Source of the DNA: Seohaeicola saemankumensis
GTDB lineage: Bacteria; Pseudomonadota; Alphaproteobacteria; Rhodobacterales; Rhodobacteraceae
Direction: 5' to 3'
Length of the DNA: 64,000 nucleotides
Assembly: GCF_021021435.1 (NCBI RefSeq)
Contig: NZ_JAINWI010000004.1
Coordinates: forward strand, 124,001-188,000
The notes under the pieces are model-generated. The model was not told the DNA's origin. It did not search any database and worked only from the letters and a program-made list of their open reading frames with translations. The translations under genes and the position numbers were made by a program. Below are positions 8,862 through 18,269 of the stretch, piece after piece; position 1 is the stretch's first letter, and every line of letters starts with the position of its first letter.

Positions 8862-9911
8862 TCAAGCAGCGTCGAAATCCAGAACCAGACGGTCACTCGT
8901 GGGCCGCGCCTGACAGGCAAGGGTAAAGCCTGCCTCAAGCTCCCAAGGTTCCAACGAATAGTTTACCGCCATCTCGGCACTGCCTTCGGCAACCTTACAG
9001 CGGCATGTGCAGCACATTCCGCCCTTGCAGGAGTAGGGCAGCTCCAGGCCCTGCCGTTCGGCTGCTGCCACGACGTTGTCGTCGTCAGCTTCGACCTTGA
9101 ACTGGCGCCGCGTTCCGTCCAGCACCACCTCGACGGTGACACCATGCACGGCGGCTGCCTCGGCCTGGGCTGACCGCGGCGCGCGCTGAACCTCGCCCGC
9201 CTGAAAGAAGCGCTCGAAATGCACGTGGTCTTTCGGAATACCCTTGGTATCAAGCATCAGCGCAACATCGTCGATCATATCGCCGGGTCCACAGATAAAG
9301 ATCCCATCCGCCCCGGCCAGATCAACTGCTCCTGCTTGCGCCAGCGCCGCAAGCTTGTTGCCCGTGATACGACCATTGAGCAGCGCCACATCCTGCGGTT
9401 CGCGGCTGAGGATATGGATCATGGTGAAGCGGTCCACATAGCGGTCCTTCAACCCGTCGAGCGCGTCGCGGAACATGATCGAGCCGGTATTCCGGTTGCC
9501 ATAGACCAGTGTGACTTCGGCCCCTTGCGCCAGCGCGTCAGCGGCCATGGCGACCATCGGCGTGATGCCGGATCCGGCGGCGATCAACACGACCCGTGTC
9601 GCGCCCCTGCAGGTGAACCGGCCTTCCGGTGGCATCACCTGTATCCTGTCTCCCGGTTTCAAGCTTTGCGCAAAGCTTGAGAACGCGCCGCCCTCGACAT
9701 GTTTGACACCGACGGTCAAAGGTTTGCCCGGCAGACTGGCGATCGAGTATGAACGCCGGATATCCTGATCTTCCACAATGGCGCGCAGGGTCAGATACTG
9801 CCCGGGCACCCATGCAAAAAACTTGTCTAAAGCTTCTGGCACATCAAAGGAAATCGCCACGGAATCGGGCGTTTCAGCACGCACCTCGCGGATGGTCAGT
9901 TCGTGGAACAT
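8862..9911 (-). CDS. paaE: Phenylacetyl-CoA 1,2-epoxidase reductase subunit PaaE
   Basis: Electron-transfer subunit of the ring-1,2-phenylacetyl-CoA epoxidase, passing electrons from NADPH to the di-iron PaaA. 349 residues from the ATG at 9911, which has AAGGA upstream; a longer frame to 9965 is less likely. Domain order: FAD-binding ferredoxin reductase with RRSYSIASLPGK near residue 55, an NAD(P)-binding lobe (LIAAGSGITPMVAMA), and a C-terminal plant-type [2Fe-2S] ferredoxin with CKGGMCCTCRCKV near residue 300. Last gene of paaABCDE. The other phenylacetate genes (paaK, paaG, paaZ, paaJ) are not in the window. Confidence 0.95.
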   Translation of the reverse strand: MFHELTIREVRAETPDSVAISFDVPEALDKFFAWVPGQYLTLRAIVEDQDIRRSYSIASLPGKPLTVGVKHVEGGAFSSFAQSLKPGDRIQVMPPEGRFTCRGATRVVLIAAGSGITPMVAMAADALAQGAEVTLVYGNRNTGSIMFRDALDGLKDRYVDRFTMIHILSREPQDVALLNGRITGNKLAALAQAGAVDLAGADGIFICGPGDMIDDVALMLDTKGIPKDHVHFERFFQAGEVQRAPRSAQAEAAAVHGVTVEVVLDGTRRQFKVEADDDNVVAAAERQGLELPYSCKGGMCCTCRCKVAEGSAEMAVNYSLEPWELEAGFTLACQARPTSDRLVLDFDAA

Positions 9912-9930
9912 GTGCGGGGTCCTTCTGTCG

Positions 9931-10425
9931 TCAGATGCATTTGAAATAGTCGAAAGGCTCGGCACAGGCGCGGCAGCGGTAATGCGCCTTGCAGGCTGTC
10001 GATCCGAACTCGCTTAGTTTTTCAGTGTCTGTGCTGGCACATTTCGGGCAAGGCACTGTCACCTCGCCGAACAGAGACCGGATCGAACCTGAAGATTTCT
10101 CGGGCGGTGCGATGCCGTATTCACGAAGCTTCTCGCGCCCATCCTCTGAAATCCAATCGGTGGTCCATGGCGGGCTGAGCAGGCGTTCGATTCTGGCCTC
10201 GAAACCTGCATCCCGCAAAGCCGCCTCGACTGCCAGTTCAATCGCCAGCACGGCGGGACAGCCCGAATAGGTTGGTGTCACTCCCGCCACGGCCACGCCG
10301 TTATCGACCCTGACCCAGCGCAATATGCCCAATTCAGCCACTGTGACGCAGGGCACTTCGGGGTCGGGGACAGCGGCTGCCGCCTCCCATGCCGCCTCGG
10401 CGCTGCCCTGCCAGCAGACAGTCAC
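9931..10425 (-). CDS. paaD: PaaD, phenylacetyl-CoA epoxidase maturation protein (MIP18-like)
   Basis: 164 residues, needed for epoxidase maturation in the family, probably through iron or Fe-S insertion. The N-terminal DUF59/MIP18-like part contains VPDPEVPCVTVAELGILRWV and a TPTYSGCPA segment with the family cysteine. The C-terminal extension has four paired cysteines (CPKC, then CKAHYRCRAC) followed by PFDYFKCI, the zinc-ribbon-like tail specific to PaaD. The start overlaps the end of paaC by four bases (ATGA), implying translational coupling. Confidence 0.94.
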   Translation of the reverse strand: MTVCWQGSAEAAWEAAAAVPDPEVPCVTVAELGILRWVRVDNGVAVAGVTPTYSGCPAVLAIELAVEAALRDAGFEARIERLLSPPWTTDWISEDGREKLREYGIAPPEKSSGSIRSLFGEVTVPCPKCASTDTEKLSEFGSTACKAHYRCRACAEPFDYFKCI

Positions 10426-11168
10426 CAGCGCGCTCCGGGATGGGCGCGGTGGACGACCTGCATTTCAGCCAGCAAATGGCCAAGAGTTTCGTTGTGGATG
10501 CCCTGCCGCCCACCACGCTGGGCATAGGCCGCTTCAGGCTGTGCCAGCAACGCCTCGGCGAACACCTCGGCCACGGTGCGATCCCATGTGGTGCGCAGAG
10601 CATCGCGCAACGGCAGGACGCCTGCCGCCTCGGCCTCTTGCGCAGCGTCCGAACTGTCGAACAGTTCGTCTACATAGATATGCAGCGCCTCGACCGCGTC
10701 GCGCATCCGTGCGGCGCTTTCATCGGTACCGTCACCCATGCGGATCACCCATTCACCCGCGTGCCGGATGTGGTAGGCCATTTCCTTTTCCGCCTTGCCC
10801 GCGACCCCGCGCACGGTCTCGTCCGTGCTGTCCAGCGCCGCCAGCCAATAGGGGCGCATGAACGCCGCAAAGTAGAACTGGCGCAGCATCGTATGGGCAA
10901 AATCCTCGTTGGGGCGCTCGACCAGCAGACAATTGCGATATTCCCGCTCGTCGCGCAGATAGGCCAGATCATCCTCAGACCGGCCTTTGCCTTCCAACTT
11001 GCCCGCGTGATCATAGAGCGTCCGCGCTGTGCCGATCAGGTCCAGCCCCATATTGGGCAGGGCCAGATCCTCTTCCAGCATCGGCGCATGGCCGCACCAT
11101 TCGGATATGCGGTGGCCAAGGATCAGATGATCGTCGGCTATTTCCAGCAACGCTTCGAATTCAGCCAT
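10422..11168 (-). CDS. paaC: Phenylacetyl-CoA epoxidase structural subunit PaaC
   Basis: Ferritin-like subunit lacking the di-iron site; it pairs with PaaA to form the catalytic core. 248 residues, family length. Opens with EFEALLEIADDHLILGHRISEWCGHAP, the family N-terminus, followed by LEEDLALPNMGLDLIGTARTLYDHA and YRNCLLVERPNEDFAHTMLR. Contacts PaaB by family knowledge. Starts one base into the end of paaB (shared position 11168) and overlaps paaD, so it is embedded in the operon. Confidence 0.95.
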   Translation of the reverse strand: MAEFEALLEIADDHLILGHRISEWCGHAPMLEEDLALPNMGLDLIGTARTLYDHAGKLEGKGRSEDDLAYLRDEREYRNCLLVERPNEDFAHTMLRQFYFAAFMRPYWLAALDSTDETVRGVAGKAEKEMAYHIRHAGEWVIRMGDGTDESAARMRDAVEALHIYVDELFDSSDAAQEAEAAGVLPLRDALRTTWDRTVAEVFAEALLAQPEAAYAQRGGRQGIHNETLGHLLAEMQVVHRAHPGARW

Positions 11169-11452
11169 TACATATGCCCCACATCGTCAGGGATCTCGTA
11201 GAAGGTCGGATGCCGATAGATCTTGTCGGCGGTCGGCTCGAAATTCTCGGCTGTCTGGTCAGGGTCAGATGCTGTGATCGCTGCCGAAGGCACAACCCAG
11301 ATCGAATTCCCTTCGCCGCGACGCGTATAGACATCGCGTGCCGATTGCAGGGCCATCACCTCGTCTGCGGCATGCAGGCTGCCGACATGTTTATGCGCCA
11401 GACCATTGCGTGGACGGATGAACACTTCCCAAAGCGGTGTTGTCGCAGTCAT
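11168..11452 (-). CDS. paaB: Phenylacetyl-CoA epoxidase subunit PaaB
   Basis: Small structural subunit (94 residues) that bridges PaaAC units. The protein begins MTATTPLWEVFIRPRNGLAH and includes KHVGSLHAADEVMALQSARDVYTRRGEG, the diagnostic PaaB sequence. ATG at 11452 follows GAAGGAGCAGGCG, a good SD; a longer open frame extending to 11707 runs backward across the paaA 3' end and is not coding. About 70 bases separate it from paaA, and that gap holds a dispersed repeat element. Confidence 0.95.
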   Translation of the reverse strand: MTATTPLWEVFIRPRNGLAHKHVGSLHAADEVMALQSARDVYTRRGEGNSIWVVPSAAITASDPDQTAENFEPTADKIYRHPTFYEIPDDVGHM

Positions 11453-11462
11453 CGCCTGCTCC

Positions 11463-11521
11463 TTCTTCTTGCATGAAATATCCCGGGGGAGTCCCACAGG
11501 GACGGGGGCAGAGCCCCTATT
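11463..11521 (+). repeat. Dispersed intergenic element, copy A
   Basis: Core TTCTTCTTGC-ATG-AAATATCC at 11463-11483, followed by short hairpins GTCCC-ACA-GGGAC and GGGG-CAGAG-CCCC. It lies between paaA and paaB. Two more copies with the same core and orientation are at 31737 and 48293. Confidence 0.7.
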
Positions 11522-11525
11522 TGTG

Positions 11526-12509
11526 TTACTCGGCTGCGATCTTGCGCGCGCGGCGCTTTTCGGCATGGGCAAGGGCTGCCTCGCGGACCCATGCGCCATC
11601 TTCCCACGCCTTTTTGCGGGCCTTGATCCGGTCGCGGGCCATCGGACCGTGGCCTTTGACCACCCGCCAGAATTCATCCCAGTCGATGGGGCCATGATCG
11701 TAACCACCCTTTTCCTCGTTCCATTTCAGGTCGGGGTCAGGCAGTGCCAGGCCAAGATATTCCGCCTGCGGTACGGTGGCGTCTATAAATTTCTGGCGCA
11801 ATTCGTCGTTGGTAAAGCGCTTGATCTTCCACGCCATCGACTGGTCGGAATGCTGGCTATCCGCATCATGCGGGCCGAACATCATCAGCGATGGCCACCA
11901 CCAGCGGTTCAGACTGTCCTGCGCCATCGCCTTTTGTCCGGGCGTGCCTTGGGCCAGTGTCATCACAATCTCGTAGCCCTGACGCTGGTGAAAGCTCTCT
12001 TCTTTACAGACACGGATCATCGCGCGGGCATAGGGGCCAAAGGAACAGCGGCAAAGAGGAATCTGGTTCATGATCGCCGCGCCATCGACCAGCCAACCGA
12101 TGGTGCCCATATCAGCCCAGTTCAACGTCGGATAGTTGAAGATCGAGGAATACTTGGCTTTGCCCGACAGCAATTCTTCTGTCATCTCCTCGCGGCTGAC
12201 ACCCAGCGTTTCGGCGGCGGAATAAAGGTAAAGGCCATGCCCGCCCTCGTCCTGTACCTTTGCCAACAGGGCGGCCTTGCGGCGCAGGCTTGGCGCGCGG
12301 GTGATCCAGTTGCCTTCGGGCAGCATGCCGACAATCTCGGAATGCGCATGCTGGCCGATCTGACGCACAAGCGTGCGGCGATAGCCCTCGGGCATTTCAT
12401 CCTTGGGTTCGATCTTTTCCTCGGCATCAATACGTTGCTGGAAACGTGCCAGAAATTCCGGCGTTTCCTCGGTCCGGCCATCGGCACCGATCAATCCTTG
12501 TGAATACAT
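11526..12509 (-). CDS. paaA: Phenylacetyl-CoA 1,2-epoxidase catalytic subunit PaaA
   Basis: Di-iron oxygenase that epoxidises the aromatic ring of phenylacetyl-CoA. 327 residues. Iron-ligand motifs are visible: DEGGHG at residues 87-92 and EESFHQ at 170-175, embedded in a four-helix ferritin-like fold. The C-terminus carries the conserved [22 protein letters not shown] at 12509 has GGAGGAACTTCC upstream. First gene of paaABCDE, with a strong promoter overlapped by an inverted repeat, so the operon is probably repressed unless phenylacetyl-CoA is present. Confidence 0.96.
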   Translation of the reverse strand: MYSQGLIGADGRTEETPEFLARFQQRIDAEEKIEPKDEMPEGYRRTLVRQIGQHAHSEIVGMLPEGNWITRAPSLRRKAALLAKVQDEGGHGLYLYSAAETLGVSREEMTEELLSGKAKYSSIFNYPTLNWADMGTIGWLVDGAAIMNQIPLCRCSFGPYARAMIRVCKEESFHQRQGYEIVMTLAQGTPGQKAMAQDSLNRWWWPSLMMFGPHDADSQHSDQSMAWKIKRFTNDELRQKFIDATVPQAEYLGLALPDPDLKWNEEKGGYDHGPIDWDEFWRVVKGHGPMARDRIKARKKAWEDGAWVREAALAHAEKRRARKIAAE

Positions 12510-12533
12510 GGAAGTTCCTCCGTTCGCGCAATC

Positions 12534-12561
12534 ATTATATGTTACGAAAATCTTATATCAA
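12534..12561 (-). promoter_or_regulatory. Promoter of paaABCDE (TTGATA-N16-TATAAT)
   Basis: On the minus strand TTGATA (12561-12556) and TATAAT (12539-12534) are separated by 16 bases: a near-consensus sigma70 promoter ending about 25 bases before the paaA start codon. It is interleaved with the 12541-12576 inverted repeat. Confidence 0.75.
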
Positions 12562-12576
12562 ATCACTTTTTGTAAC
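12541..12576. promoter_or_regulatory. Inverted repeat, likely operator of the paa operon
   Basis: GTTACGAAAA (12541-12550) and TTTTTGTAAC (12567-12576) are inverted copies with one mismatch, spaced by 16 bases (arm centres 26 bases apart). One arm fills the spacer between the paaA -10 and -35, and the other lies just upstream of the -35. This geometry fits a repressor. The binding protein (a PaaR- or PaaX-type regulator) is not encoded nearby. Confidence 0.65.
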
Positions 12577-12613
12577 GCTTGCTTTCCTGCGTTGACCGAC
12601 ACATCTATCGCGG

Positions 12614-13471
12614 ATGGAAAAAACACTTTTATCCTTTGGACATGGCTACTCGGCGCGGGCGCTTGCAAGGCGGCTTTTGCCTCAGGGTTGGACCGTGTTC
12701 GGTACGACTCGCAACCCCGATAAGGCGCGCGCTTTGCGGGCAGAAGGCGTGACCCCGATTCTCTGGCCGGACGGTGATGTCAGGGTGGCTTTGTCGAAGG
12801 CAAGCCATGTGTTGTGTTCTGCCGGCCCCGAAGCCGAGGGTGATCCCGTTCTGGCCCTTTTCCGCGAGCATATCGCGCGGGCCGCGCCGCGTCTGACATG
12901 GGTCGGCTATATGTCGACAACTGGCGTTTATGGCGATTTCGATGGTGACTGGGTTGACGAAGACACCCCCCTTGCCCCTTCAACTCGTCGCGGGCAATTG
13001 CGTCTGGCCGCTGAACGAGAATGGCAGTCCATTGATGGGTTGCCCCTGCATATTTTCCGGCTGGCCGGTATTTATGGTCCCGGAAGAGGCCCATTCGAGA
13101 AAGTCCGCAACGGCACGGCGCGCAGGATCATCAAACCCGGTCAGGTTTTCAGCCGCATCCATGTCGATGACATCGCGCAGGTGCTTGAAGCGTCGATCGA
13201 CAGACCGGAGAGTCGCGCAATTTATAACCTGTGCGACGACGATCCGGCCCCGCCGCAAGACGTGATCGGCTACGCCGCCGAACTACTGGGACTGCCTCAG
13301 CCCGAGGAGGTCGCCTTCGAGAAGGCAGACCTGACACCGATGGCGCGCAGTTTCTACGCCGAGAACAAGCGGGTCAGGAATGACCGGATCAAATCGGATC
13401 TCGGTATTAAGCTGATCCATCCAGATTACCGCCATGGCCTGAGGGCCTTGCTTGCCGAGGAAACATCGTGA
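12614..13471 (+). CDS. NAD(P)-dependent epimerase/dehydratase-like SDR (YeeZ-like)
   Basis: 285 residues with an N-terminal Rossmann segment LLSFGHGYSARALARRL, an atypical SDR glycine motif (GHGYSA), and the extended-SDR cues YMSTTGVYGDFDGDWVDEDTP and FRLAGIYGPGRGP near residues 95-160. The C-terminal RIHVDDIAQVLEA and YNLCDDDPAPPQDVI match NAD-dependent epimerase relatives of E. coli YeeZ. Divergent from paaA, sharing its control region. It overlaps the ExoD-like gene by four bases (GTGA). Substrate unknown. Confidence 0.8.
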   Translation: MEKTLLSFGHGYSARALARRLLPQGWTVFGTTRNPDKARALRAEGVTPILWPDGDVRVALSKASHVLCSAGPEAEGDPVLALFREHIARAAPRLTWVGYMSTTGVYGDFDGDWVDEDTPLAPSTRRGQLRLAAEREWQSIDGLPLHIFRLAGIYGPGRGPFEKVRNGTARRIIKPGQVFSRIHVDDIAQVLEASIDRPESRAIYNLCDDDPAPPQDVIGYAAELLGLPQPEEVAFEKADLTPMARSFYAENKRVRNDRIKSDLGIKLIHPDYRHGLRALLAEETS

Positions 13472-14100
13472 CCCTGATTTCTCCCTTGACGCCAGAAGAA
13501 GGCCGACCGGACCCCGAGATACAGGTGTCATTGACGGCACTTCTGGCCGCCATCCGGCCAAAAGCCAATGAGGAGTGGCTGACGCTTGGGGAAATTCTGT
13601 CCCGTATCGGGCAGCGGTCTTTCGCCGCAAGCTTGCTGGTGATCGCGCTTTTGATGGTCTCGCCGCTTTCGGCAATTCCCTTTTTGCCGTCACTCGTGGC
13701 GGTCGTGATCCTTCTGATCGCAGGTCAGGCCATTCTGGGACGTCATCACCTCTGGCTGCCACGTATCCTGATGCAACGCAGTGTTTCCGCCGAAAAACTG
13801 GCGCGCGCCGTGGACTGGCTGGCCAGACCGGCAGCATGGATAGACGCGCATCGCAGCGGGCGCTGGGTCGTTCTGACGCTCTGGCCGATGTCGTCACTGG
13901 CCTATCTGGTGATCATCGCAGTTGCCCTGACATGGCCGCCTTTGTCTTTCGTGCCGTTTTCGACGACGCTGAGCGCGGTAGGTATGGCCATGCTGGCCGC
14001 AGGGCAAACGCTGCGGGATGGCATTTTCGTCCTGTTCGGCTATGCCTATCTGACTCTGCTGATCACTGGCGTCAGCGTGGCTGTAGCAGGCGTTCTATAG
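13468..14100 (+). CDS. ExoD-like membrane protein
   Basis: 210 residues with hydrophobic segments at about 52-87, 130-155 and 170-205. GEILSRIGQRSFAASLLVIALLMVSPLSAIPFLP is a recognisable ExoD opening (the name comes from rhizobial exopolysaccharide mutants; the molecular role is unclear). The start is GTG at 13468, which overlaps the preceding stop and has GAGGAAAC as SD. Cotranscribed with the SDR before it. Confidence 0.82.
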   Translation: MTLISPLTPEEGRPDPEIQVSLTALLAAIRPKANEEWLTLGEILSRIGQRSFAASLLVIALLMVSPLSAIPFLPSLVAVVILLIAGQAILGRHHLWLPRILMQRSVSAEKLARAVDWLARPAAWIDAHRSGRWVVLTLWPMSSLAYLVIIAVALTWPPLSFVPFSTTLSAVGMAMLAAGQTLRDGIFVLFGYAYLTLLITGVSVAVAGVL

Positions 14101-14103
14101 CGC

Positions 14104-16029
14104 CTAACCGTGCCGCGACAGAACCTCGACACCCAGAACCTGCAGGACTTTTGCCTCGATATCTGCAGCGTTCAAGCCTGCCGTGGCATACATATCCTCT
14201 GGGTTGGCATGGTCTATAAACGTATCTGGCAACACCATCGCGCGGAACCGCAGGCCGGTATCAAAGACACCTTCATCTGACAGAAGCTGCGCGACATGAC
14301 TGCCGAAACCGCCAACTGCCCCTTCCTCAATCGTGATCAGTGCCTCGTGGTCCTGCGCCAGTTGCAGGATCAGGTCTCGGTCCAGCGGCTTGGCAAAGCG
14401 GGCATCGGCCACGGTCGGCGTGACACCCCGCGCCGACAGGGCCTCACAGGCGGTCCTAACCTCGGACAGGCGCGTGCCGAATGACAGGATGGCTACGCGT
14501 TTGCCTGTCTGGATCATACGGCCTTTGCCGATCTCGAGCGTCTCGCCGCGCTCGGGCATCGTCACGCCGGTGCCATCGCCCCGCGGAAAACGGAAGGCAA
14601 TGGGACCGTCATCATGCGCCGCAGCCGTTGCAACCATATGCACCAGTTCTGCCTCGTCCGCAGCGGCCATTACGACAAAGCCCGGCAGGTTCGCCAGAAA
14701 TGCAACGTCGAATGCACCCGCATGGGTCGCGCCATCGGCACCGACCAAACCGGCACGATCAATCGCAAAACGAACCGGCAAACGCTGGATCGCCACATCA
14801 TGCACAACCTGATCGTACCCACGTTGCAGGAAGGTTGAATACATGGCGCAGAAGGGGCGCATCCCGCCCGCCGCCAATGCCGCCGAGAACGTCACGCCGT
14901 GCTGTTCGGCAATACCCACATCGAAACAACGCGACGGGTAGCGCTCGGCAAACAGGTTCAGGCCGGTACCGTCCGGCATTGCTGCTGTCACCGCGCAGAT
15001 ACGGCTGTCGCGTGCAGCCTCATCCAACAAGGCCCGCGCGAAAACCGAGGTATAGCTAGGTGTGTTGGACGGTGCCTTTTTCTGCTCGCCAGTCAGTACA
15101 TCGAACTTGGCGGTGGCATGGCCACGATCGCGCGCAGCCTCGGCAGGGGCATAGCCTTTGCCCTTCTTGGTGATCACATGGATCAACATCGGGCCCGTCG
15201 CGCGGGCCTTGACCGTCCGCAATACAGGCAACAACTGATCCAGATCATGTCCGTCGATGGGGCCGATATAGGAAAAGCCCAAAGCCTCGAACAAGGTGCC
15301 GCCTACCGCGAAACCCTTGAGCAGGTCCTTCGCGCGCTTGGCCCCTTCACGGAAAGGCGGCGGCAGCAGACTGACCGCACCCTTGGCCGCCGCCTTGAAC
15401 TCCTGAAACGGCTCGCCCGCATAAAGGCGGCTCAGGTACGAGGACAAAGCCCCCACCGGCGGGGCAATCGACATCTCGTTGTCGTTGAGGATCACGAAAA
15501 GCCGTTTCTTCAGGTGACCCGCGTTATTCATCGCCTCGAACGCCATGCCCGCTGACATCGACCCGTCACCGATCACCGCAATCGCATCACCCAGCCCGCT
15601 ATCTATGCTGCCACCCAGATCACGCGCCACGGCAAAGCCCAGTGCCGCACTGATCGAGGTCGAGCTATGGGCCGCGCCAAAGGGATCGTAGGGCGACTCG
15701 GACCGCTTGGTAAAACCGCTCAATCCGTCTTTCTGGCGCAGGGTACGGATACGGTCGCGCCGTCCTGTCAGGATCTTGTGCGGATAGCATTGATGGCCCA
15801 CGTCCCAGATCAGCTTGTCCCGCGGCGTATCGAACACAGCATGGAGCGCCACCGTCAGTTCCACAACACCCAGACCGGCGCCCAGATGCCCCCCCGTGAC
15901 CGACACAGCCGAGACCGTTTCCGCGCGCAGTTCATCAGCGACGCGCCGCAACTCTTCGTCCGAGAAACGCTTGAGGTCGGCAGGCAGATGGACCTGATCC
16001 AGCAGCGGTGTTTGGGGTGTGTTCGTCAT
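14104..16029 (-). CDS. dxs: 1-Deoxy-D-xylulose-5-phosphate synthase
   Basis: Thiamine-diphosphate enzyme condensing pyruvate and glyceraldehyde 3-phosphate, the first step of the MEP isoprenoid pathway. 641 residues, family length. Visible features: [18 protein letters not shown] near residue 75, the TPP motif [18 protein letters not shown] near residue 155, and the transketolase-type pyrimidine domain [20 protein letters not shown] near residue 370. ATG at 16029 follows GGAGGGG. Directly downstream of ispA, so precursor and polyprenyl synthesis are in one operon with xseB. Confidence 0.98.
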   Translation of the reverse strand: MTNTPQTPLLDQVHLPADLKRFSDEELRRVADELRAETVSAVSVTGGHLGAGLGVVELTVALHAVFDTPRDKLIWDVGHQCYPHKILTGRRDRIRTLRQKDGLSGFTKRSESPYDPFGAAHSSTSISAALGFAVARDLGGSIDSGLGDAIAVIGDGSMSAGMAFEAMNNAGHLKKRLFVILNDNEMSIAPPVGALSSYLSRLYAGEPFQEFKAAAKGAVSLLPPPFREGAKRAKDLLKGFAVGGTLFEALGFSYIGPIDGHDLDQLLPVLRTVKARATGPMLIHVITKKGKGYAPAEAARDRGHATAKFDVLTGEQKKAPSNTPSYTSVFARALLDEAARDSRICAVTAAMPDGTGLNLFAERYPSRCFDVGIAEQHGVTFSAALAAGGMRPFCAMYSTFLQRGYDQVVHDVAIQRLPVRFAIDRAGLVGADGATHAGAFDVAFLANLPGFVVMAAADEAELVHMVATAAAHDDGPIAFRFPRGDGTGVTMPERGETLEIGKGRMIQTGKRVAILSFGTRLSEVRTACEALSARGVTPTVADARFAKPLDRDLILQLAQDHEALITIEEGAVGGFGSHVAQLLSDEGVFDTGLRFRAMVLPDTFIDHANPEDMYATAGLNAADIEAKVLQVLGVEVLSRHG

Positions 16030-16055
16030 ATCGACCCCTCCGGGGGTTTTTCGTC

Positions 16056-16922
16056 CTAGCTGTCGCGGGCAATAACGAAGCGTGCCGCATCCCGCAAGCT
16101 GTCCGCCTCGGGGCCGTAAACGGACAACGCCACTATCGCGCGATCAATGAGGTCGCTTGCGCGCTGTTGCGCGCCTGCAAGACCCAAAAGCGAGACAAAG
16201 GTGGCCTTTCCCGCATCCGCATCTTTCTGAAGCCGTTTGCCCGCAATATCCTCGTTGCCCGTCACATCCAAGATGTCGTCTGCAATCTGGAAAGCAAGGC
16301 CCAGCGCTTGCGCATAGTGCCGCAAGGGTGCCGTATCAGCGCGCGCCATGAGGGGCCCCGCCGTAGCAGACCACTGGATCAGGGCACCGGTCTTGCCGTC
16401 TTGCAATGCGATGATCTGGTCCAGCGTCAGCGGGGTCGCAGCAGTCTCGGCCGCGATGTCCAGTGCCTGACCCAGAACCATGCCCTGCGCGCCTGCGGCT
16501 TGCGCCATCGTCAGCACCAGATCGGCGCGCACTGCGGGATCGCGATGGCATTCCGGCCGCGCCAGACATTCGAAAGCCAGGGTCTGCAAGGCATCACCGG
16601 CCAGCACAGCGGTCCCTTCGTCCCATTTGATATGGACGGTTGGCCGGCCACGTCGCAGATCGTCATCATCCATGCAGGGCAGATCGTCGTGCACAAGACT
16701 GTAGGCATGGACCATTTCGATCGCTGCGGCGGGCCAGATCGCTTGCGCTGGCGGCACACCGTGCAAGCGCGCCCCTTCCATTACCAGAAAGGCGCGCAAC
16801 CTTTTCCCGCCCTGACAGGTATAGCGCATGGCAGGGGCAACGGGGCCTTCAAGCGGCGCCATCACATCATCCAGATGCGCCTGCACCTGTGCTGCAACAT
16901 CGTCTAGTCTTGCGCGGAACAC
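16056..16922 (-). CDS. ispA: Polyprenyl (farnesyl/geranylgeranyl) diphosphate synthase
   Basis: Condenses IPP with allylic diphosphates. 288 residues. First aspartate-rich motif DDLPCMDDD at residues 79-87 and second DDILD at 215-219; [10 protein letters not shown] near residue 38 binds IPP. In this family the residues before the first motif (here [11 protein letters not shown]) set product length; a farnesyl product is likely but not proven. The start is GTG at 16922, immediately after the xseB TAA with no gap. dxs follows 26 bases after its stop. Confidence 0.93.
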   Translation of the reverse strand: MFRARLDDVAAQVQAHLDDVMAPLEGPVAPAMRYTCQGGKRLRAFLVMEGARLHGVPPAQAIWPAAAIEMVHAYSLVHDDLPCMDDDDLRRGRPTVHIKWDEGTAVLAGDALQTLAFECLARPECHRDPAVRADLVLTMAQAAGAQGMVLGQALDIAAETAATPLTLDQIIALQDGKTGALIQWSATAGPLMARADTAPLRHYAQALGLAFQIADDILDVTGNEDIAGKRLQKDADAGKATFVSLLGLAGAQQRASDLIDRAIVALSVYGPEADSLRDAARFVIARDS

Positions 16923-17165
16923 TTACAGCCCTTCAACAGGCGTGGTGCCGACTGGCTGGCCTTCACCATCCAGTGTGATCGCGGCAACCTTCTCCTCGGC
17001 TTCTTTGAGCTTGGCCTCGCAACGCTTCTTCAGCTCGGCCCCCCGCTCGTAAAGATTGATGGATTGATCCAGCGCGACATCGCCACGCTCAAGCTGCGCC
17101 ACGACAGTCTCAAGCTCTTTCATGGCTTCTTCGAAGCTCATCTCGGATACGGGCCTGTCTGTCAT
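16923..17165 (-). CDS. xseB: Exodeoxyribonuclease VII small subunit
   Basis: 80 residues from the ATG at 17165 (MTDRPVSEMSFEEAMKELE). The SFEEAMKELETVVAQLERGD segment and the following LYERGAELKKRCEAKLKEAEEKV coiled-coil helix are diagnostic of XseB. It binds XseA, encoded elsewhere, to form the single-strand-specific nuclease. First gene of xseB-ispA-dxs, an order widely conserved in proteobacteria. The longer frame reaching 17222 has no supporting start signal. Confidence 0.95.
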   Translation of the reverse strand: MTDRPVSEMSFEEAMKELETVVAQLERGDVALDQSINLYERGAELKKRCEAKLKEAEEKVAAITLDGEGQPVGTTPVEGL

Positions 17166-17275
17166 GCAATCCTCGTCAAATCGGGTTGTAGTGACCATAA
17201 CGACGCCTCCGCCAAGGTTCAACAGGCCAGCAGCTCAAGTCACCTGACCAGTTGACCGGACATGTCAGCCTGCCC

Positions 17276-18256
17276 ATGATCGCCCGCATGGATATCGTCA
17301 CACCCCATGCCCAGCAACACCCTGATCAGGCCGCCGCAGCATTGGCGCACCTGTCGGAACTGATTGCGACAGACCCTGCATTACAGACTGCCGAGGTGGG
17401 ACGTATATTGCGGCTTGTTCCCAAACGCAGGGCCATCGTAGCGGGTTGGCTGCACGGGTCACCGGCCGTGTTCCGGTTGTCTCTGCATCCTGATGAAACG
17501 GCCGGATTTGCACGACAGTGGAAAGAACTGCAACGGGCCCAGAGCTTCATGGCGGCAGGGCAGCACCGGATCGCGGCACCGCTCGCCTTGGCAGCGGAAG
17601 GACAGGTGCTGGTCGTCAGCCTTGCTCCCGGCCATCCGATGCTGGAACTGGTCTGGGGACTGGAACCGCCCGAGCGTCTGGCACATCTGCGAGCAGCGGC
17701 GCAGTGGTTGTCTTGCTATCAGGCACCCACAACCGAGCATTCGCCTGTTTTGTGGAAGGGCTGGTTCAAAAAGGCCGAAGCGGCACTGGCCCGTCAAACG
17801 CATGCGTCCTTGCAGGAAATGGAAGCCCGCGTCTTGCGGCGGATGAAGGCGCTTGGCCGCCGTTTGCAAGAGCAGGAAAGCTGGCGCACGGCCATCGGGC
17901 ATGGCGACTTCCACCCCAACAACCTCATTGTGTCGGAAGGCGTGCTGAACGGAATCGACCTTGGCGGGTCAAGCCGCATCCCGATTTACAAGGACATGGC
18001 GCGGTTCCTGACGCATATGGCGCGGCGCGGCACTACCATTTCAAGCGAGCGGCGCTTTGGCGTGGATGCCGCCACCTATGCGGCTTTTGTCGATGCCTTC
18101 GCACTGGACCGGCGCGAGGCAGAGCTATGCCTGCCCTTCATGATCTGTTTCGAGACCCTGATCAGGGTCGAACATCCCGATATGCCACCTGCGCGGGTCA
18201 ATCACGCCCTGACAATGGCCAAGGCTTTGCAGGCCGATATCAAAGCGGTTCTGTAG
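17276..18256 (+). CDS. Phosphotransferase-fold (APH-like) protein
   Basis: About 326 residues, aminoglycoside-phosphotransferase/choline-kinase fold. The catalytic loop is IGHGDFHPNNLIV near residue 210, and the metal-binding region is LNGIDLGGSSRIPIYKDMARFL, where the usual D-[FWY]-E is replaced by D-L-G. N-lobe is short, with RAIVAGWLHGSPAVFRLSLHPDE. The start is ambiguous between TTG 17252, ATG 17276 and ATG 17288; no clear SD. Divergent from xseB. Substrate unknown; antibiotic resistance should not be inferred. Confidence 0.72.
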   Translation: MIARMDIVTPHAQQHPDQAAAALAHLSELIATDPALQTAEVGRILRLVPKRRAIVAGWLHGSPAVFRLSLHPDETAGFARQWKELQRAQSFMAAGQHRIAAPLALAAEGQVLVVSLAPGHPMLELVWGLEPPERLAHLRAAAQWLSCYQAPTTEHSPVLWKGWFKKAEAALARQTHASLQEMEARVLRRMKALGRRLQEQESWRTAIGHGDFHPNNLIVSEGVLNGIDLGGSSRIPIYKDMARFLTHMARRGTTISSERRFGVDAATYAAFVDAFALDRREAELCLPFMICFETLIRVEHPDMPPARVNHALTMAKALQADIKAVL

Positions 18257-18269
18257 CACAAAGCAGGCG

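Noticed and set aside
11406-12503. 365-codon plus-strand frame antisense to paaA
   Set aside because: Antisense to paaA, whose iron ligands and operon context are clear.
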